From Deltaproteobacteria bacterium (GTDB lineage: Bacteria; Desulfobacterota; B13-G15; RBG-16-54-18), in contig QMLM01000020.1 of assembly GCA_003646745.1 (NCBI GenBank), positions 1 through 13,783 of the forward strand: a stretch of DNA of 13,783 nt, given 5' to 3'. Within the stretch, counting starts at the first letter, position 1. Each line of letters opens with the position of its first letter. Of this stretch, positions 1 to 7,907 are shown piece after piece. The notes beneath the pieces were generated by a model. It saw nothing but the letters and a program-made list of their open reading frames with translations. It had not been told where the DNA came from and did not search any database. The position numbers and the translations under genes are program-made.

Positions 1-1
1 C

Positions 2-883
2 ACCTTCCTCAAATTGACCCCTACCATCGCCATTGTCACCAACATAGACCCTGAACACCTGGACTTCTACGGTGATATAGAACGAATCAAGAGGACATTT
101 TTGGAATTCATCAACAAGATCCCCTTTTATGGGAGCTCCATCCTCTGCTTTGATCATAAAAACATTCAGGCCCTGATCCCTAAAATAGAGAAGAGATTTA
201 TCACCTATGGTTTCAACCAAGGGGTCAACCTGCGGGCGGAAGAGATAACCCCCCAGGGATGGGGCATCACCTTTGAGACCTTTTGGCATAATCAACCCTT
301 GGGAAAAGTCACGCTCAAAATGCCCGGTGTCCATAATGTATACAACGCCCTAGCCGCTATTGCCTGCGGGATAGAGCTGGAGATAGATTTTCCTGTTATC
401 CAAGAAGCCTTAGAGACCTTTAGGGGGGTCCAAAGGAGGTTCCAATTAAAAGGTGAATATGCTGGGATCACGGTGATAGACGATTATGCACACCATCCTG
501 TGGAGATCAGGGCCACTTTGGCGGCGGCTAGAGGATTGGGTGAGAGGCGTATTGTGGCCATCTTCCAGCCTCACAGATACACCAGGACCAGGGATCTCTT
601 CGAAGAGTTCCTCCGCTGCTTCGCTCAGGCCGAGGTCCTCTTTATCACAGAGATCTACCCAGCGGGGGAAGACCCCATACCTGGGGTAAGTGCCGAAGCC
701 CTCTTCGAAGGGATCAAAGACCAAGGCCATTCGGAAACCCACTATATCTCCGATAGAGGGAAATTGGTCGAAGAGGTACTGCGTGTCCTAAGGCCTGGTG
801 ATATCGCCATCACCTTAGGGGCAGGAAACATCTGGGAGGTATCGGATACTCTAGTGGAGAAACTAAAGAAGGGGTTTAAATGA
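2..883 (+). CDS. murC: UDP-N-acetylmuramate--L-alanine ligase, 5'-truncated by window edge
   Basis: This is the C-terminal 293 residues of MurC, the cytoplasmic ATP-dependent ligase that adds L-Ala to UDP-MurNAc in peptidoglycan precursor synthesis. The reading frame is open to the window edge. The first visible residues (TPTIAIVTNIDPEHLD) belong to the central Mur-ligase domain, so the UDP-binding N-terminal domain and the ATP P-loop lie outside the window. Family motifs that can be seen are HNVYNALAA (about residue 111 of the fragment), DDYAHHP (about 160, C-terminal domain), FQPHRYTRT (about 188) and GAGNIWE near the end. A full MurC is about 460 residues, so roughly 165 are missing. The TTG at 14 is internal and is not the true start. 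The stop overlaps the murB start as ATGA, which suggests translational coupling. MurD, MurE and MurF are related, but the FQPHRYTRT and DDYAHHP motifs favour MurC. Confidence 0.96.
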   Translation, partial: TFLKLTPTIAIVTNIDPEHLDFYGDIERIKRTFLEFINKIPFYGSSILCFDHKNIQALIPKIEKRFITYGFNQGVNLRAEEITPQGWGITFETFWHNQPLGKVTLKMPGVHNVYNALAAIACGIELEIDFPVIQEALETFRGVQRRFQLKGEYAGITVIDDYAHHPVEIRATLAAARGLGERRIVAIFQPHRYTRTRDLFEEFLRCFAQAEVLFITEIYPAGEDPIPGVSAEALFEGIKDQGHSETHYISDRGKLVEEVLRVLRPGDIAITLGAGNIWEVSDTLVEKLKKGFK

Positions 884-1800
884 TCGATTCGGGCCTGGAA
901 GAGACCATAAGAAAAGAAGGTTTTAAGGGTGAGATCCGGACCCAGGTCCCAATGCGGGAGTTTACCTCCTTCAAGATCGGAGGACCGGCGGACATCTTAT
1001 TTCCCCGCGACCTAGAAGATCTACAAATCTTGATAAACGCCTTTCAAAAAGATGGGGTGAGATATCAGCTATTGGGCAACGGAACTAATCTGCTGGTCTT
1101 GGACAGCGGGGTGCGGAAACCCTTGATAAACCTGTGCCAGGGTTTCGATAAGATAAAAAAGGAGGGGACAAGGGTTACAGCAGGTGGTGGAGTGGGGCTA
1201 CCCCAACTGCTGCACTTTTGTGTGCAGAATGCCCTCAGCGGCTTGGAACCTCTGGCCGGTATCCCCGGAACGGTAGGAGGCGGAATAAGGATGAATGCCG
1301 GCAGCCAGGGCATGGAGATGGGGAAAGTAATATCCTCTTTAACGGTCATGAACCATACAGGACGGATCAAGCGTTTAAAAAGGGAAGAGGTGAACTTCAA
1401 TTACAGGGGAATCGATCTACCTGCAGGGAACATCATCCTCGAGGCAGAATTTCCCCTGCAAAGGGGAAAAAGGGAAAAGATCAGGGATGAAATGGAGCAC
1501 TTCTTGCGAAGGAAAAAAGAAACCCAACCCCTTTCCTCTCCTAGCGCCGGTTCGATCTTCAAAAACCCCCAAGGGGTATCAGCGGGGGAATTGATTGAAG
1601 GGGTAGGATTGAAAGGATTCCGCCTAGGAGACGCAATGGTTTCCCCTCTGCACGCAAACTTCATCGTCAATCTAGGCAGCGCCCGGGCAAAGGATGTATT
1701 GGATTTGATCGAACTGATAAGAAAGAGGGTCTATCAAGAGATGGGAGTGAAACTCGAGCTGGAGGTGGTGGTATTAGGTGAACCGGAGATGGAGGGATAA
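880..1800 (+). CDS. murB: UDP-N-acetylenolpyruvoylglucosamine reductase (type II MurB)
   Basis: MurB is an FAD enzyme that uses NADPH to reduce UDP-GlcNAc-enolpyruvate to UDP-MurNAc in the cytoplasm. The 306 residues are a normal length. FAD-binding motifs of the PCMH-type fold are visible: GNGTNLLV at 66-73 and PGTVGGG at 129-135, followed by RMNAG. The C-terminal substrate domain has GSIFKNP at 224-230, whose Ser225 matches the proton-donating serine of the family. Glu295 in LELEV matches the conserved C-terminal glutamate. The compact form, with SIFKNP and without the extra loop of the E. coli enzyme, indicates type II MurB. The ATG at 880 overlaps the murC stop by 4 bases, and the 3' end overlaps ddl by 23 bases. 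The gene is evidently part of the dcw operon. Confidence 0.96.
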   Translation: MIDSGLEETIRKEGFKGEIRTQVPMREFTSFKIGGPADILFPRDLEDLQILINAFQKDGVRYQLLGNGTNLLVLDSGVRKPLINLCQGFDKIKKEGTRVTAGGGVGLPQLLHFCVQNALSGLEPLAGIPGTVGGGIRMNAGSQGMEMGKVISSLTVMNHTGRIKRLKREEVNFNYRGIDLPAGNIILEAEFPLQRGKREKIRDEMEHFLRRKKETQPLSSPSAGSIFKNPQGVSAGELIEGVGLKGFRLGDAMVSPLHANFIVNLGSARAKDVLDLIELIRKRVYQEMGVKLELEVVVLGEPEMEG

Positions 1801-2716
1801 ACGCATCGGAGTACTTATGGGGGGGACCTCTCATGAGCGAGAGATCTCCTTAAAGACAGGAAATGCTATTCTCAATGCCCTGCAAGAGATGGGATATAAG
1901 GCGGTGGGGATCGAGGTCTCTTTTGATATCGTAAAACGTCTCTTAGATGAGAAGATAGATGTGGCCTTCATCGCCCTGCATGGCCGTTGGGGCGAGGATG
2001 GAACAGTTCAGGGGCTCCTTGAATTGCTGCGGATACCCTACACAGGTTCAGGGGTATTAGCCAGTGCCTTGGCCATGAATAAGATTAAGACTAAGGAGAT
2101 TTTCTTATATCATGGTATCCCCACCCCAGAGTTCGTCATCCCCGGGGAGGAGGAACCACAAGAGTTGCCCTTCCCTCCCCCTTGGGTGGTCAAACCGGCC
2201 TCAGAGGGATCGACCATTGGGGTGAGCATAGCATATGACAAGGAAGCACTAGGAGAGGCCCTGCACCGTGCAAGACAATACGATCGGCAGATACTCATTG
2301 AGCGGTTCATATTGGGAAAGGAGCTCACTGTAGGGATCCTCAAAGGGGAACCCTTTCCCATCGTCGAAATCGTACCTAAAAGCGGTTTTTACGATTACCG
2401 TGCTAAATATACCCCCGGGATGACAGAATATATAATCCCCGCCAGGATCGAAGAGCACAAACAACAAGAGGTGCAAAGATGGAGCCTGAAGGCATATGAC
2501 GTCCTAGGGTGTAGTGGTTGTGCTAGAGTGGATCTCTTCCTCAGCAACGCAGGAGAGATCTACATTACAGAGGTCAACACCCTTCCGGGAATGACGGAAA
2601 CTAGCCTCGTACCCAAGGCAGCGGCTTATAAGGGGATATCCTTCCCCCAACTAGTCCAAATCATCCTTGAGGAGGCCTCTTTGAAGATCGAAGGGGGACA
2701 GGGTGAAAAGAGGTAA
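1778..2716 (+). CDS. ddl: D-alanine--D-alanine ligase
   Basis: This ATP-grasp ligase joins two D-Ala molecules to supply the terminal dipeptide of the peptidoglycan stem. The 312 residues match the short DdlB type. Visible motifs are GGTSHEREISLKTG at the N-terminus with the catalytic Glu, HGRWGEDG, VKPASEGSTIGVS with the active-site Ser at about 145, YDYRAKYTPG with a Tyr at about 211, and TEVNTLPGMT with the Mg-binding Asn. The Ser/Tyr pair is that of D-Ala-D-Ala ligases, not of the vancomycin-resistance D-Ala-D-Lac ligases. The start is a GTG at 1778, inside the end of murB, with GGAGGT at 1761-1766 upstream. The ATG at 1789 is out of frame, so GTG is the only sensible start that keeps the N-terminal strand. 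The stop overlaps ftsQ by 14 bases. Confidence 0.95.
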   Translation: MNRRWRDKRIGVLMGGTSHEREISLKTGNAILNALQEMGYKAVGIEVSFDIVKRLLDEKIDVAFIALHGRWGEDGTVQGLLELLRIPYTGSGVLASALAMNKIKTKEIFLYHGIPTPEFVIPGEEEPQELPFPPPWVVKPASEGSTIGVSIAYDKEALGEALHRARQYDRQILIERFILGKELTVGILKGEPFPIVEIVPKSGFYDYRAKYTPGMTEYIIPARIEEHKQQEVQRWSLKAYDVLGCSGCARVDLFLSNAGEIYITEVNTLPGMTETSLVPKAAAYKGISFPQLVQIILEEASLKIEGGQGEKR

Positions 2717-3434
2717 ATTGGTCATTTTGGGAATAGGGATAGCAGTTATCACTTCACTGTGGGGGTTAGAGTGGGGCTCCCGCTTGCTTCTCGCCTCTCA
2801 CCTAGGGGTAAAAAAAATCGAGGTCAAAGGGTGCCAACGCATGGATCGCCAACAGATATTAGAGGCAGCCTCCATTACGTATCAGACCCCCATCCTCAAG
2901 CTCGATCTCAAGAAAATAGCCCAAAGGGTGGAATCCATCCCATGGGTCAGGTCCTGCCAGGTGCGCAGGGTCCTGCCGGACAAATTGTCTTTACGAATAG
3001 TGGAGAGAAAACCAGTGGCCCTGATCTACCTCAACGGCCTTTACTACTTAGATGAAGATGGCACCCCCTTTACAGAACCTTCCCCTGGTGAGAAATTGGA
3101 CTACCCTGTATTAACTGGATGGGTGGAGCAAAGATGGCAAAATGGTGAAGGGAAAAGGTTGATCCAAGAGGCCTTGAGGTTCTTGGCGCAGGTGCAAAAA
3201 TATCCGCATCTCTCCCATCAGGGGATATCCGAGATCCATTTGGGGGAGCTCGGTGAACTGATCGTCTTTACGACAAGGGGAACAATGATCAATCTGGGCC
3301 GGGGGGATGTAGGGATCAAAGCGAGCAGATTGGAGGAGGTCTGGAGGAGGACAGTTGCGAGACACCTCCCTGTTAAATATATACTGTGCGAGAGCCCCGA
3401 TCGCATCGTGGTCGGGCTTGGGGAAAGGGGGTGA
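2703..3434 (+). CDS. ftsQ: Cell division protein FtsQ (POTRA domain)
   Basis: FtsQ is a bitopic inner-membrane divisome protein that links early and late division proteins in the periplasm. The 243-residue product has a basic N-terminus (MKRGK) and one hydrophobic segment at about 5-25. A POTRA-like domain follows at about 35-105, recognisable from VKKIEVKGCQRMDRQQILEA and then IPWVRSCQVRRVLPDKLSLRIVERKPVA. The FtsQ/DivIB domain begins at YYLDEDGTPF. The start is a GTG at 2703 inside the end of ddl. The cytoplasmic tail before the membrane segment is very short. Its place between ddl and ftsA is the standard position of ftsQ. FtsQ sequences diverge widely, so the call rests on the POTRA pattern, topology and position together. 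Confidence 0.93.
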   Translation: MKRGKLVILGIGIAVITSLWGLEWGSRLLLASHLGVKKIEVKGCQRMDRQQILEAASITYQTPILKLDLKKIAQRVESIPWVRSCQVRRVLPDKLSLRIVERKPVALIYLNGLYYLDEDGTPFTEPSPGEKLDYPVLTGWVEQRWQNGEGKRLIQEALRFLAQVQKYPHLSHQGISEIHLGELGELIVFTTRGTMINLGRGDVGIKASRLEEVWRRTVARHLPVKYILCESPDRIVVGLGERG

Positions 3435-3438
3435 AAGA

Positions 3439-4665
3439 ATGAGCAAGAAAGAAGAGTTCATAGTGGGGCTGGACATAGGAACGACCAAGATCTGCGCCAT
3501 CGTGGGGACACCTTCCGGCAAGGGGGTAGATGTCATCGGGATAGGTACCCATCCCTCTCATGGTCTTAGGAAAGGGGTGGTGGTAAATATCGAGAGTACA
3601 GTGCAATCAATAAGAAAGGCGGTGGAGGAGGCGGAACTGATGGCCGGCTGTGAGATTACCTCGGTTTACACCGGGATCGCAGGCGGGCATATCAGAGGGG
3701 TCAACAGCCATGGAATCGTAGCAGTAAAGAGCCGCGAAGTAACCGAGGGGGATATCAGAAGGGTTATCGACGCGGCAACCGCTATTCCCGTCCCTATGGA
3801 TCGGGAAGTAATCCATATCTTACCCCAGGAGTATATCGTAGATGGTCAAAATGGCATCAAGGACCCACTAGGGATGAGTGGAGTCAGGTTGGAGGTCAAG
3901 GTACATATAGTAACGGGGGCGGTCACCTCGGCGCAAAATATCATCAAGTGTGCCAATAGGGCGGGATTGGAGGTTAACGACATCATCTTACAACAACTGG
4001 GCTCCAGTGAGGCAGTCCTCACCCCGGAGGAAAAGGAGCTGGGTGTGGCATTGGTAGACATCGGAGGAGGGACCACCGACATTGCTATCTTCCACCAAGG
4101 AAGTATAAAGCACACCGCGGTCATCTCGCTGGCTGGCGACCATATAACGGGTGATATCGCCATTGGGCTGCGGACTCCCATCGAAGAGGCCGAAAAAATT
4201 AAGAAAAAATATGGATCTGCCTTAACCTCATTAGTAGGAAAAGAGGAAAAGGTAGAGGTTCCTGCTGTGGGTGAAAGGAAAGCTAGGATCATCTCTAGGC
4301 AGACCTTGGCGGAAATTATAGAACCTCGAGTGGAGGAAACCCTACAATTGGTGCGAAGGGAGATCATCACCTCTGGATATGAAAGCCTCATCGCCTCGGG
4401 CATCGTCCTCACCGGAGGATCCGCCCTCCTGGAGGGAGTAACGGAGCTGGCGGAACAGATCTTCAGCCTCCCTGTCCGCAGGGGGTATCCCAGGGATGTG
4501 GGGGGACTAACGGATATCGTCAAAAATCCCATCTATGCTACTGCAGTAGGTCTAGTCCTATATGGAAAGAGGGGACGCATTGGGGAGGGGTTCTCCCCCG
4601 GCGAGGAAAACATCTTCGACAAAGTCACCAGAAGGATGAAGGGTTGGTTCAAGGAGTTCTTCTAG
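3439..4665 (+). CDS. ftsA: Cell division protein FtsA
   Basis: FtsA is an actin-like ATPase that tethers FtsZ filaments to the inner membrane and recruits later division proteins. The 408 residues are the usual length. The actin-fold motifs are visible: phosphate 1 loop GLDIGTTKICAIVG at 10-23, phosphate 2 loop VDIGGGTTDIAIF from 206, and adenosine loop LTGGSALLEG from about 324. The last residues, RRMKGWFKEFF, form an amphipathic helix typical of the FtsA membrane anchor. I chose the ATG at 3439 because GLDIGTTK then sits 10 residues in, as in the family, and because AAGGGGG lies just upstream. The same frame stays open further upstream into ftsQ (to 3355), but that part is not FtsA-like. 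The gene begins 4 bases after the ftsQ stop. Confidence 0.96.
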   Translation: MSKKEEFIVGLDIGTTKICAIVGTPSGKGVDVIGIGTHPSHGLRKGVVVNIESTVQSIRKAVEEAELMAGCEITSVYTGIAGGHIRGVNSHGIVAVKSREVTEGDIRRVIDAATAIPVPMDREVIHILPQEYIVDGQNGIKDPLGMSGVRLEVKVHIVTGAVTSAQNIIKCANRAGLEVNDIILQQLGSSEAVLTPEEKELGVALVDIGGGTTDIAIFHQGSIKHTAVISLAGDHITGDIAIGLRTPIEEAEKIKKKYGSALTSLVGKEEKVEVPAVGERKARIISRQTLAEIIEPRVEETLQLVRREIITSGYESLIASGIVLTGGSALLEGVTELAEQIFSLPVRRGYPRDVGGLTDIVKNPIYATAVGLVLYGKRGRIGEGFSPGEENIFDKVTRRMKGWFKEFF

Positions 4666-4667
4666 AC

Positions 4668-4686
4668 AAAGGAGGTCTGCAGGATG
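4668..4686 (+). promoter_or_regulatory. First ftsZ Shine-Dalgarno/ATG unit (upstream alternative start)
   Basis: AAAGGAGGT at 4668-4676 is followed by 7 bases and an ATG at 4684 that is in frame with ftsZ. It lies just after the ftsA stop. Initiation here would add 22 residues (MIELEE...) to the usual FtsZ N-terminus. The match to the anti-Shine-Dalgarno sequence is as good as at the second unit. Confidence 0.6.
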
Positions 4687-4733
4687 ATCGAACTAGAGGA
4701 AATGGCCGACAATTTCCCCGAAAAGGGATTTAT

Positions 4734-4752
4734 AAAGGAGGTCTTAAAGATG
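4734..4752 (+). promoter_or_regulatory. Second ftsZ Shine-Dalgarno/ATG unit (preferred start)
   Basis: AAAGGAGGT at 4734-4742 is followed by 7 bases and the ATG at 4750. The resulting N-terminus [16 protein letters not shown] has the form normal for FtsZ, in which a short acidic lead precedes the first beta strand. This decides the start chosen for ftsZ. Confidence 0.7.
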
Positions 4753-5907
4753 TTTGAGCTAGAAGAAAACCAGAAACTGGGGGCAAGGATAAAGGTAATA
4801 GGTATCGGCGGAGGGGGCTGTAACGCGGTAAACACCATGATAGATCTCAAATTGGAGGGGGTCGATTTCATCGCTGCCAATACCGATGCCCAAGCCTTGA
4901 AGGTCTCCCACGCCCCTCTTAAGATCCAACTGGGAGAGAGACTTACGGGAGGAAGAGGAGCGGGGGCTGATCCTGAGATCGGAAGAAGGGCCACCATGGA
5001 GAGCGTGGACCAGATCAAAGAGGCCTTGGAAGGAGCAGATATGGTCTTTATCACCACCGGCTTGGGAGGCGGGACAGGCACCGGTGGCGCCCCCATTGTG
5101 GCCAATATCGCCAAGGAATTGGGTGCCTTGAGTGTGGCCATCGTCACCAAGCCCTTCCATTTCGAGGGACGCAAGAGATATCGCCAAGCGGAAAAGGGAT
5201 GGCATGAGCTGAAGGAGTCTGCCGATACCTTAATCACCATTCCCAACCAAAGACTTCTTACCATCAGCGGCAAGAGTATGCCCCTGATTGAGGCCTTCAG
5301 AAAGGCGGACGAGGTCCTCTACCAGGCGGCCAAGGGAATTTCAGACCTCATTATGGTACCGGGATTGATCAACCTCGACTTCGCCGATGTCAAAACCGTG
5401 ATGTCGGAGATGGGGATGGCTATTATGGGGATGGGTGTAGCATCGGGGGAAAACCGCGCTCTGGAGGCAGCTCAGCAGGCCATATCCAGCCCCTTGTTGG
5501 AAGACATCTCCATCCATGGGGCCAAGGGAGTCTTGATCAACATCACCGGAGGAGCGGATTTAACCCTCCATGAGGTTAGTGAGGCCTCCACCCTCATCCA
5601 AAAAGAGACCCATGAAGAAGCCAACATCATTTTTGGGGCGGTAATAGATGAAAAAATGGGAGATGGGGTCAGGGTAACGGTGATCGCCACTGGCCTTGGC
5701 GATGAGAAGAAAAAGAAGGAGAGGTTTCGCAGCCTGAAGGTGATACCCAATGAGTCTATGGAAGACATGGAGATTCCAACCTTCATAAGGAGAGGGAAAA
5801 CCATAGATGAATTCTCCGGTTTCCGATTCGAAAGGGCCAATGAGCCCTTTCCAGAAAAAGAGGAAAGATACGATGTGCCTACCTTCATGAGAAAACAGGC
5901 AGATTAA
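4750..5907 (+). CDS. ftsZ: Cell division protein FtsZ
   Basis: FtsZ is the tubulin-like GTPase that polymerises into the Z ring at midcell. From the ATG at 4750 it has 385 residues. Visible features are the GGGGCNAVN nucleotide loop from about 19, the tubulin signature GGGTGTGG at 106-113, and the T7 catalytic loop [11 protein letters not shown] at 208-218. A variable linker follows from about 320, then the C-terminal tail [11 protein letters not shown], which ends the protein and is expected to bind FtsA. A second tail-like motif, EIPTFIRR, occurs at 341-348. An in-frame ATG at 4684 with its own strong Shine-Dalgarno site would give a 407-residue form. I prefer 4750 because MFELEE followed by the first strand is the usual FtsZ start. 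The gene closes the division cluster in this window and lies downstream of ftsA. Confidence 0.96.
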   Translation: MFELEENQKLGARIKVIGIGGGGCNAVNTMIDLKLEGVDFIAANTDAQALKVSHAPLKIQLGERLTGGRGAGADPEIGRRATMESVDQIKEALEGADMVFITTGLGGGTGTGGAPIVANIAKELGALSVAIVTKPFHFEGRKRYRQAEKGWHELKESADTLITIPNQRLLTISGKSMPLIEAFRKADEVLYQAAKGISDLIMVPGLINLDFADVKTVMSEMGMAIMGMGVASGENRALEAAQQAISSPLLEDISIHGAKGVLINITGGADLTLHEVSEASTLIQKETHEEANIIFGAVIDEKMGDGVRVTVIATGLGDEKKKKERFRSLKVIPNESMEDMEIPTFIRRGKTIDEFSGFRFERANEPFPEKEERYDVPTFMRKQAD

Positions 5908-5945
5908 GGGGTGCCAAGGGGCTCCTAAAATGGTAAGATTATCCA

Positions 5946-7622
5946 GTGACCACCAGGATCATCCTCAGCCATAGGCGCCTCTTGGATAAGGAAGAGGGGA
6001 CCATCACCAAGAAATGGGGGGGTAAAATTCCCATCTGCCTTGTCTTCCCCAACTCCTATCACGTGGGGATGTCAAATTTAGGGTTCCAACTCCTCTATCG
6101 ACACCTTAACTCTTTGCCAGAAGTAGTATGTGAGCGGGCCTTCCTCCCGGAAAGGAAACAATGGGAGGAGTATCTCAGGAGCAATACCCCCCTTTTGTCA
6201 CTAGAGTCCTGTAAGCCTTTGTTACAATTTCATATCGTCGCCTTTTCATTGCCCTTTGAGAATGATTTCCTCCACTTATTATCAATCCTCCAATTGGCCA
6301 AGATCCCGTTGAGGTCTCAAGAGAGAGACGACAGAATCCCCCTGATAGTGGCCGGAGGAGCAGCAGTCTCCCTTAATCCCGAACCCTTGGCCCCCTTTGT
6401 GGATCTATTCTTCATAGGAGAGGCAGAGGAGGCCTGGATAGATTTTCTAAAGGCCTTCCAAGGAGTAGATAGAGGTAGCAAGAAGGAGTTTTTGGAAGAG
6501 GCAGCAAAGATAGAAGGGCTATACGTTCCTGCCCTTTACCAGGTGACATACGATCAAAAGGGTTTTATTGAGGCGTTTTCCCCATTAAACAAGAAGGTCC
6601 CAGATCGAGTAAAGAAAAGATGGCTAAAAGACCCCAATCGCTTTCCATCCCATTCCACCATCATTACTCCTCTGACGGAATTCAAGGAGATGTTTCTCCT
6701 AGAAGTAAATAGAGGATGCCCCATGAGGTGCCGCTTTTGTGCCGTCAGGTCTCTCTACCTTCCTTTTCGCAATAGAGACATAGACGTCTTAATCGAGGAA
6801 GCCGATCTGGGATTGCAAAGGGGCAGAAGGATAGGTTTGATTGGATCTGCTCTGGCGGATCATCCTCACTTTACAGGACTTTGTGAACATATTGTTAAAA
6901 AGGGAGGGAAGATCTCCATCGCCTCCATCAGAGCCGACGCCATAACACCTCAAGTGGCGCATCTTCTGGCACAGAGCGGCCATCGAACTGTTGCCATAGC
7001 CCCCGAAACAGGCTCGGAGAGATTGCGAAAGGTAGTACAGAAGGGGTTTACAGAGGAGGAGATCCTCAGCGCTGTAAAAATCCTTGTTGCTCACGGCATC
7101 AACAATCTAAGACTCTATTTCATCATTGGACTGCCCACTGAGAGCTGGGAGGATATAGAGGGAATCGTCGACCTCGCAAAGAGGATAAGGCACCAAATGC
7201 TAAAGGAGCGGAGAGAGTTGGGGGAAATCACCCTCAGCATAAATCCCTTCATTCCCAAGGCGTGGACCCCCTTTCAGTGGCACCCCTTCGATGAGGTAAA
7301 AAGACTCAAAGAAAAAATTAAGATCATCAAAAGGGGACTCCAAAAAATCCCCCACCTTCGCGTGCTGTACGAACTTCCTAAATGGGGATATATACAGACC
7401 CTGCTCTCTATGGGGGACAGAAGAGTGGCACAGCTACTCTTGCTCGCCCATCAGACCAAAGGAGATTGGCCCTCTGCCTTTAAAAATTCCTATATTAACC
7501 CTGACTTTTGGGTGTATAGAGAAAAGAAGAAAGAAGAAACATTCCCTTGGGATTTTATCGACCATGGTCTCCAAAAGGAGACGTTGTGGAGAGAATATAT
7601 AAAGGCTTTGAATAAGGGCTAA
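5946..7622 (+). CDS. Radical SAM protein with N-terminal B12-binding-like domain, function unknown
   Basis: This 558-residue protein has a Rossmann-like N-terminal half of the kind found in B12-binding radical SAM proteins (PICLVFPNSYHVGMSNLGF, then IPLIVAGGAAVSLNPEPLA and FIGEAEEAW). The radical SAM core carries the CxxxCxxC cluster motif as C258, C262 and C265 in NRGCPMRCRFCAVRS, which would bind a 4Fe-4S cluster and S-adenosylmethionine. Later core segments are IAPETGSERLRKVVQKGF and LYFIIGLPTE. No DxHxxG cobalamin motif is visible, so cobalamin binding is unproven. The architecture resembles uncharacterised radical SAM proteins that often carry a C-terminal DUF2344 domain, but I see no such domain here. 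The start is a GTG at 5946 with a poor Shine-Dalgarno sequence; a TAA at 5934 in this frame rules out an earlier one. It starts 38 bases after ftsZ and may be cotranscribed. The substrate cannot be deduced. Confidence 0.85.
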   Translation: MTTRIILSHRRLLDKEEGTITKKWGGKIPICLVFPNSYHVGMSNLGFQLLYRHLNSLPEVVCERAFLPERKQWEEYLRSNTPLLSLESCKPLLQFHIVAFSLPFENDFLHLLSILQLAKIPLRSQERDDRIPLIVAGGAAVSLNPEPLAPFVDLFFIGEAEEAWIDFLKAFQGVDRGSKKEFLEEAAKIEGLYVPALYQVTYDQKGFIEAFSPLNKKVPDRVKKRWLKDPNRFPSHSTIITPLTEFKEMFLLEVNRGCPMRCRFCAVRSLYLPFRNRDIDVLIEEADLGLQRGRRIGLIGSALADHPHFTGLCEHIVKKGGKISIASIRADAITPQVAHLLAQSGHRTVAIAPETGSERLRKVVQKGFTEEEILSAVKILVAHGINNLRLYFIIGLPTESWEDIEGIVDLAKRIRHQMLKERRELGEITLSINPFIPKAWTPFQWHPFDEVKRLKEKIKIIKRGLQKIPHLRVLYELPKWGYIQTLLSMGDRRVAQLLLLAHQTKGDWPSAFKNSYINPDFWVYREKKKEETFPWDFIDHGLQKETLWREYIKALNKG

Positions 7623-7625
7623 ATT

Positions 7626-7874
7626 TTAACCTTTATCCTCGGATTTCTTATCTCTTTTTTCTTCCTCTTTGGTGGTCTTTTCACCTTTTCCCTTTTTGTC
7701 TTTATAATCGGTGGCGTACCAGCCACTTCCCTTTAGTTGAAAATTGGTAAGGGAGATAAGCCTTTGGAGTTTCCCAGAACAATATTTGCACTCCTGCAAG
7801 GGTTCGTCTGTGATTTTTTGCATCACCTCGAACTCCCGTCCACAATTTGTGCATTGATACTCATAGATTGGCAA
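7626..7874 (-). CDS. FmdB-family zinc-ribbon protein
   Basis: This small 82-residue protein opens with MPIYEYQCTNCG, the hallmark of the FmdB putative regulatory zinc-ribbon family. C8/C11 and C29/C32 form two CxxC pairs that should bind one zinc ion. The family motif GSGWYATDYK follows at about 49-58. The last 25 residues are a Lys/Glu-rich, probably disordered tail. The start codon is TTG (complement of 7872-7874); it gives exactly the family N-terminus and is preceded by GAGGTG with 7 bases between. The family was named from a gene next to formamidase, and its molecular role is not established. The gene converges on the radical SAM gene with only 3 bases between stops. It is divergent from nadE and has its own good promoter. 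Confidence 0.9.
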   Translation of the reverse strand: MPIYEYQCTNCGREFEVMQKITDEPLQECKYCSGKLQRLISLTNFQLKGSGWYATDYKDKKGKGEKTTKEEEKRDKKSEDKG

Positions 7875-7907
7875 TTCCTAGCACCTCAATTATCGAATTT
7901 CACAAAA

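Larger units (their letters stand above)
4666..4768 (+). repeat. Imperfect direct repeat of the ftsZ initiation region (66-base period)
   Basis: Bases 4666-4702 and 4732-4768 match at 29 of 37 positions by my hand alignment. Each copy carries the Shine-Dalgarno sequence, the spacer, the ATG and the following codons. The encoded starts are MIELEE and MFELEE. The similarity ends after base 4702 in copy 1 and does not extend upstream of 4666. The offset of 66 bases is 22 codons, so both ATGs share the ftsZ frame. Confidence 0.75.

Noticed and set aside
3846..4532. Long open frame (228 codons) on the minus strand inside ftsA
   Set aside because: It lies wholly within a well-supported gene, its product is Ser/Pro/Thr-rich without any recognisable motif, and it looks like a by-product of ftsA codon use.
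4662..5273. Long open frame (203 codons) on the minus strand opposite the start of ftsZ
   Set aside because: The predicted product is low-complexity (Ser/Pro/Leu/Ala) and the + strand encodes unmistakable FtsZ, so it is a shadow frame.
5930..5974. Fourteen-codon ATG frame with AAGGGG upstream, overlapping the start of the radical SAM gene
   Set aside because: It could be a leader peptide, but so short a frame with a modest ribosome site is expected by chance, and its sequence has no leader-like pattern.
7610..7640. Possible bidirectional terminator between the convergent radical SAM and FmdB-family genes
   Set aside because: The bases around the two stops are AT-rich, but I could not form a stable GC-rich stem followed by a clean T tract.
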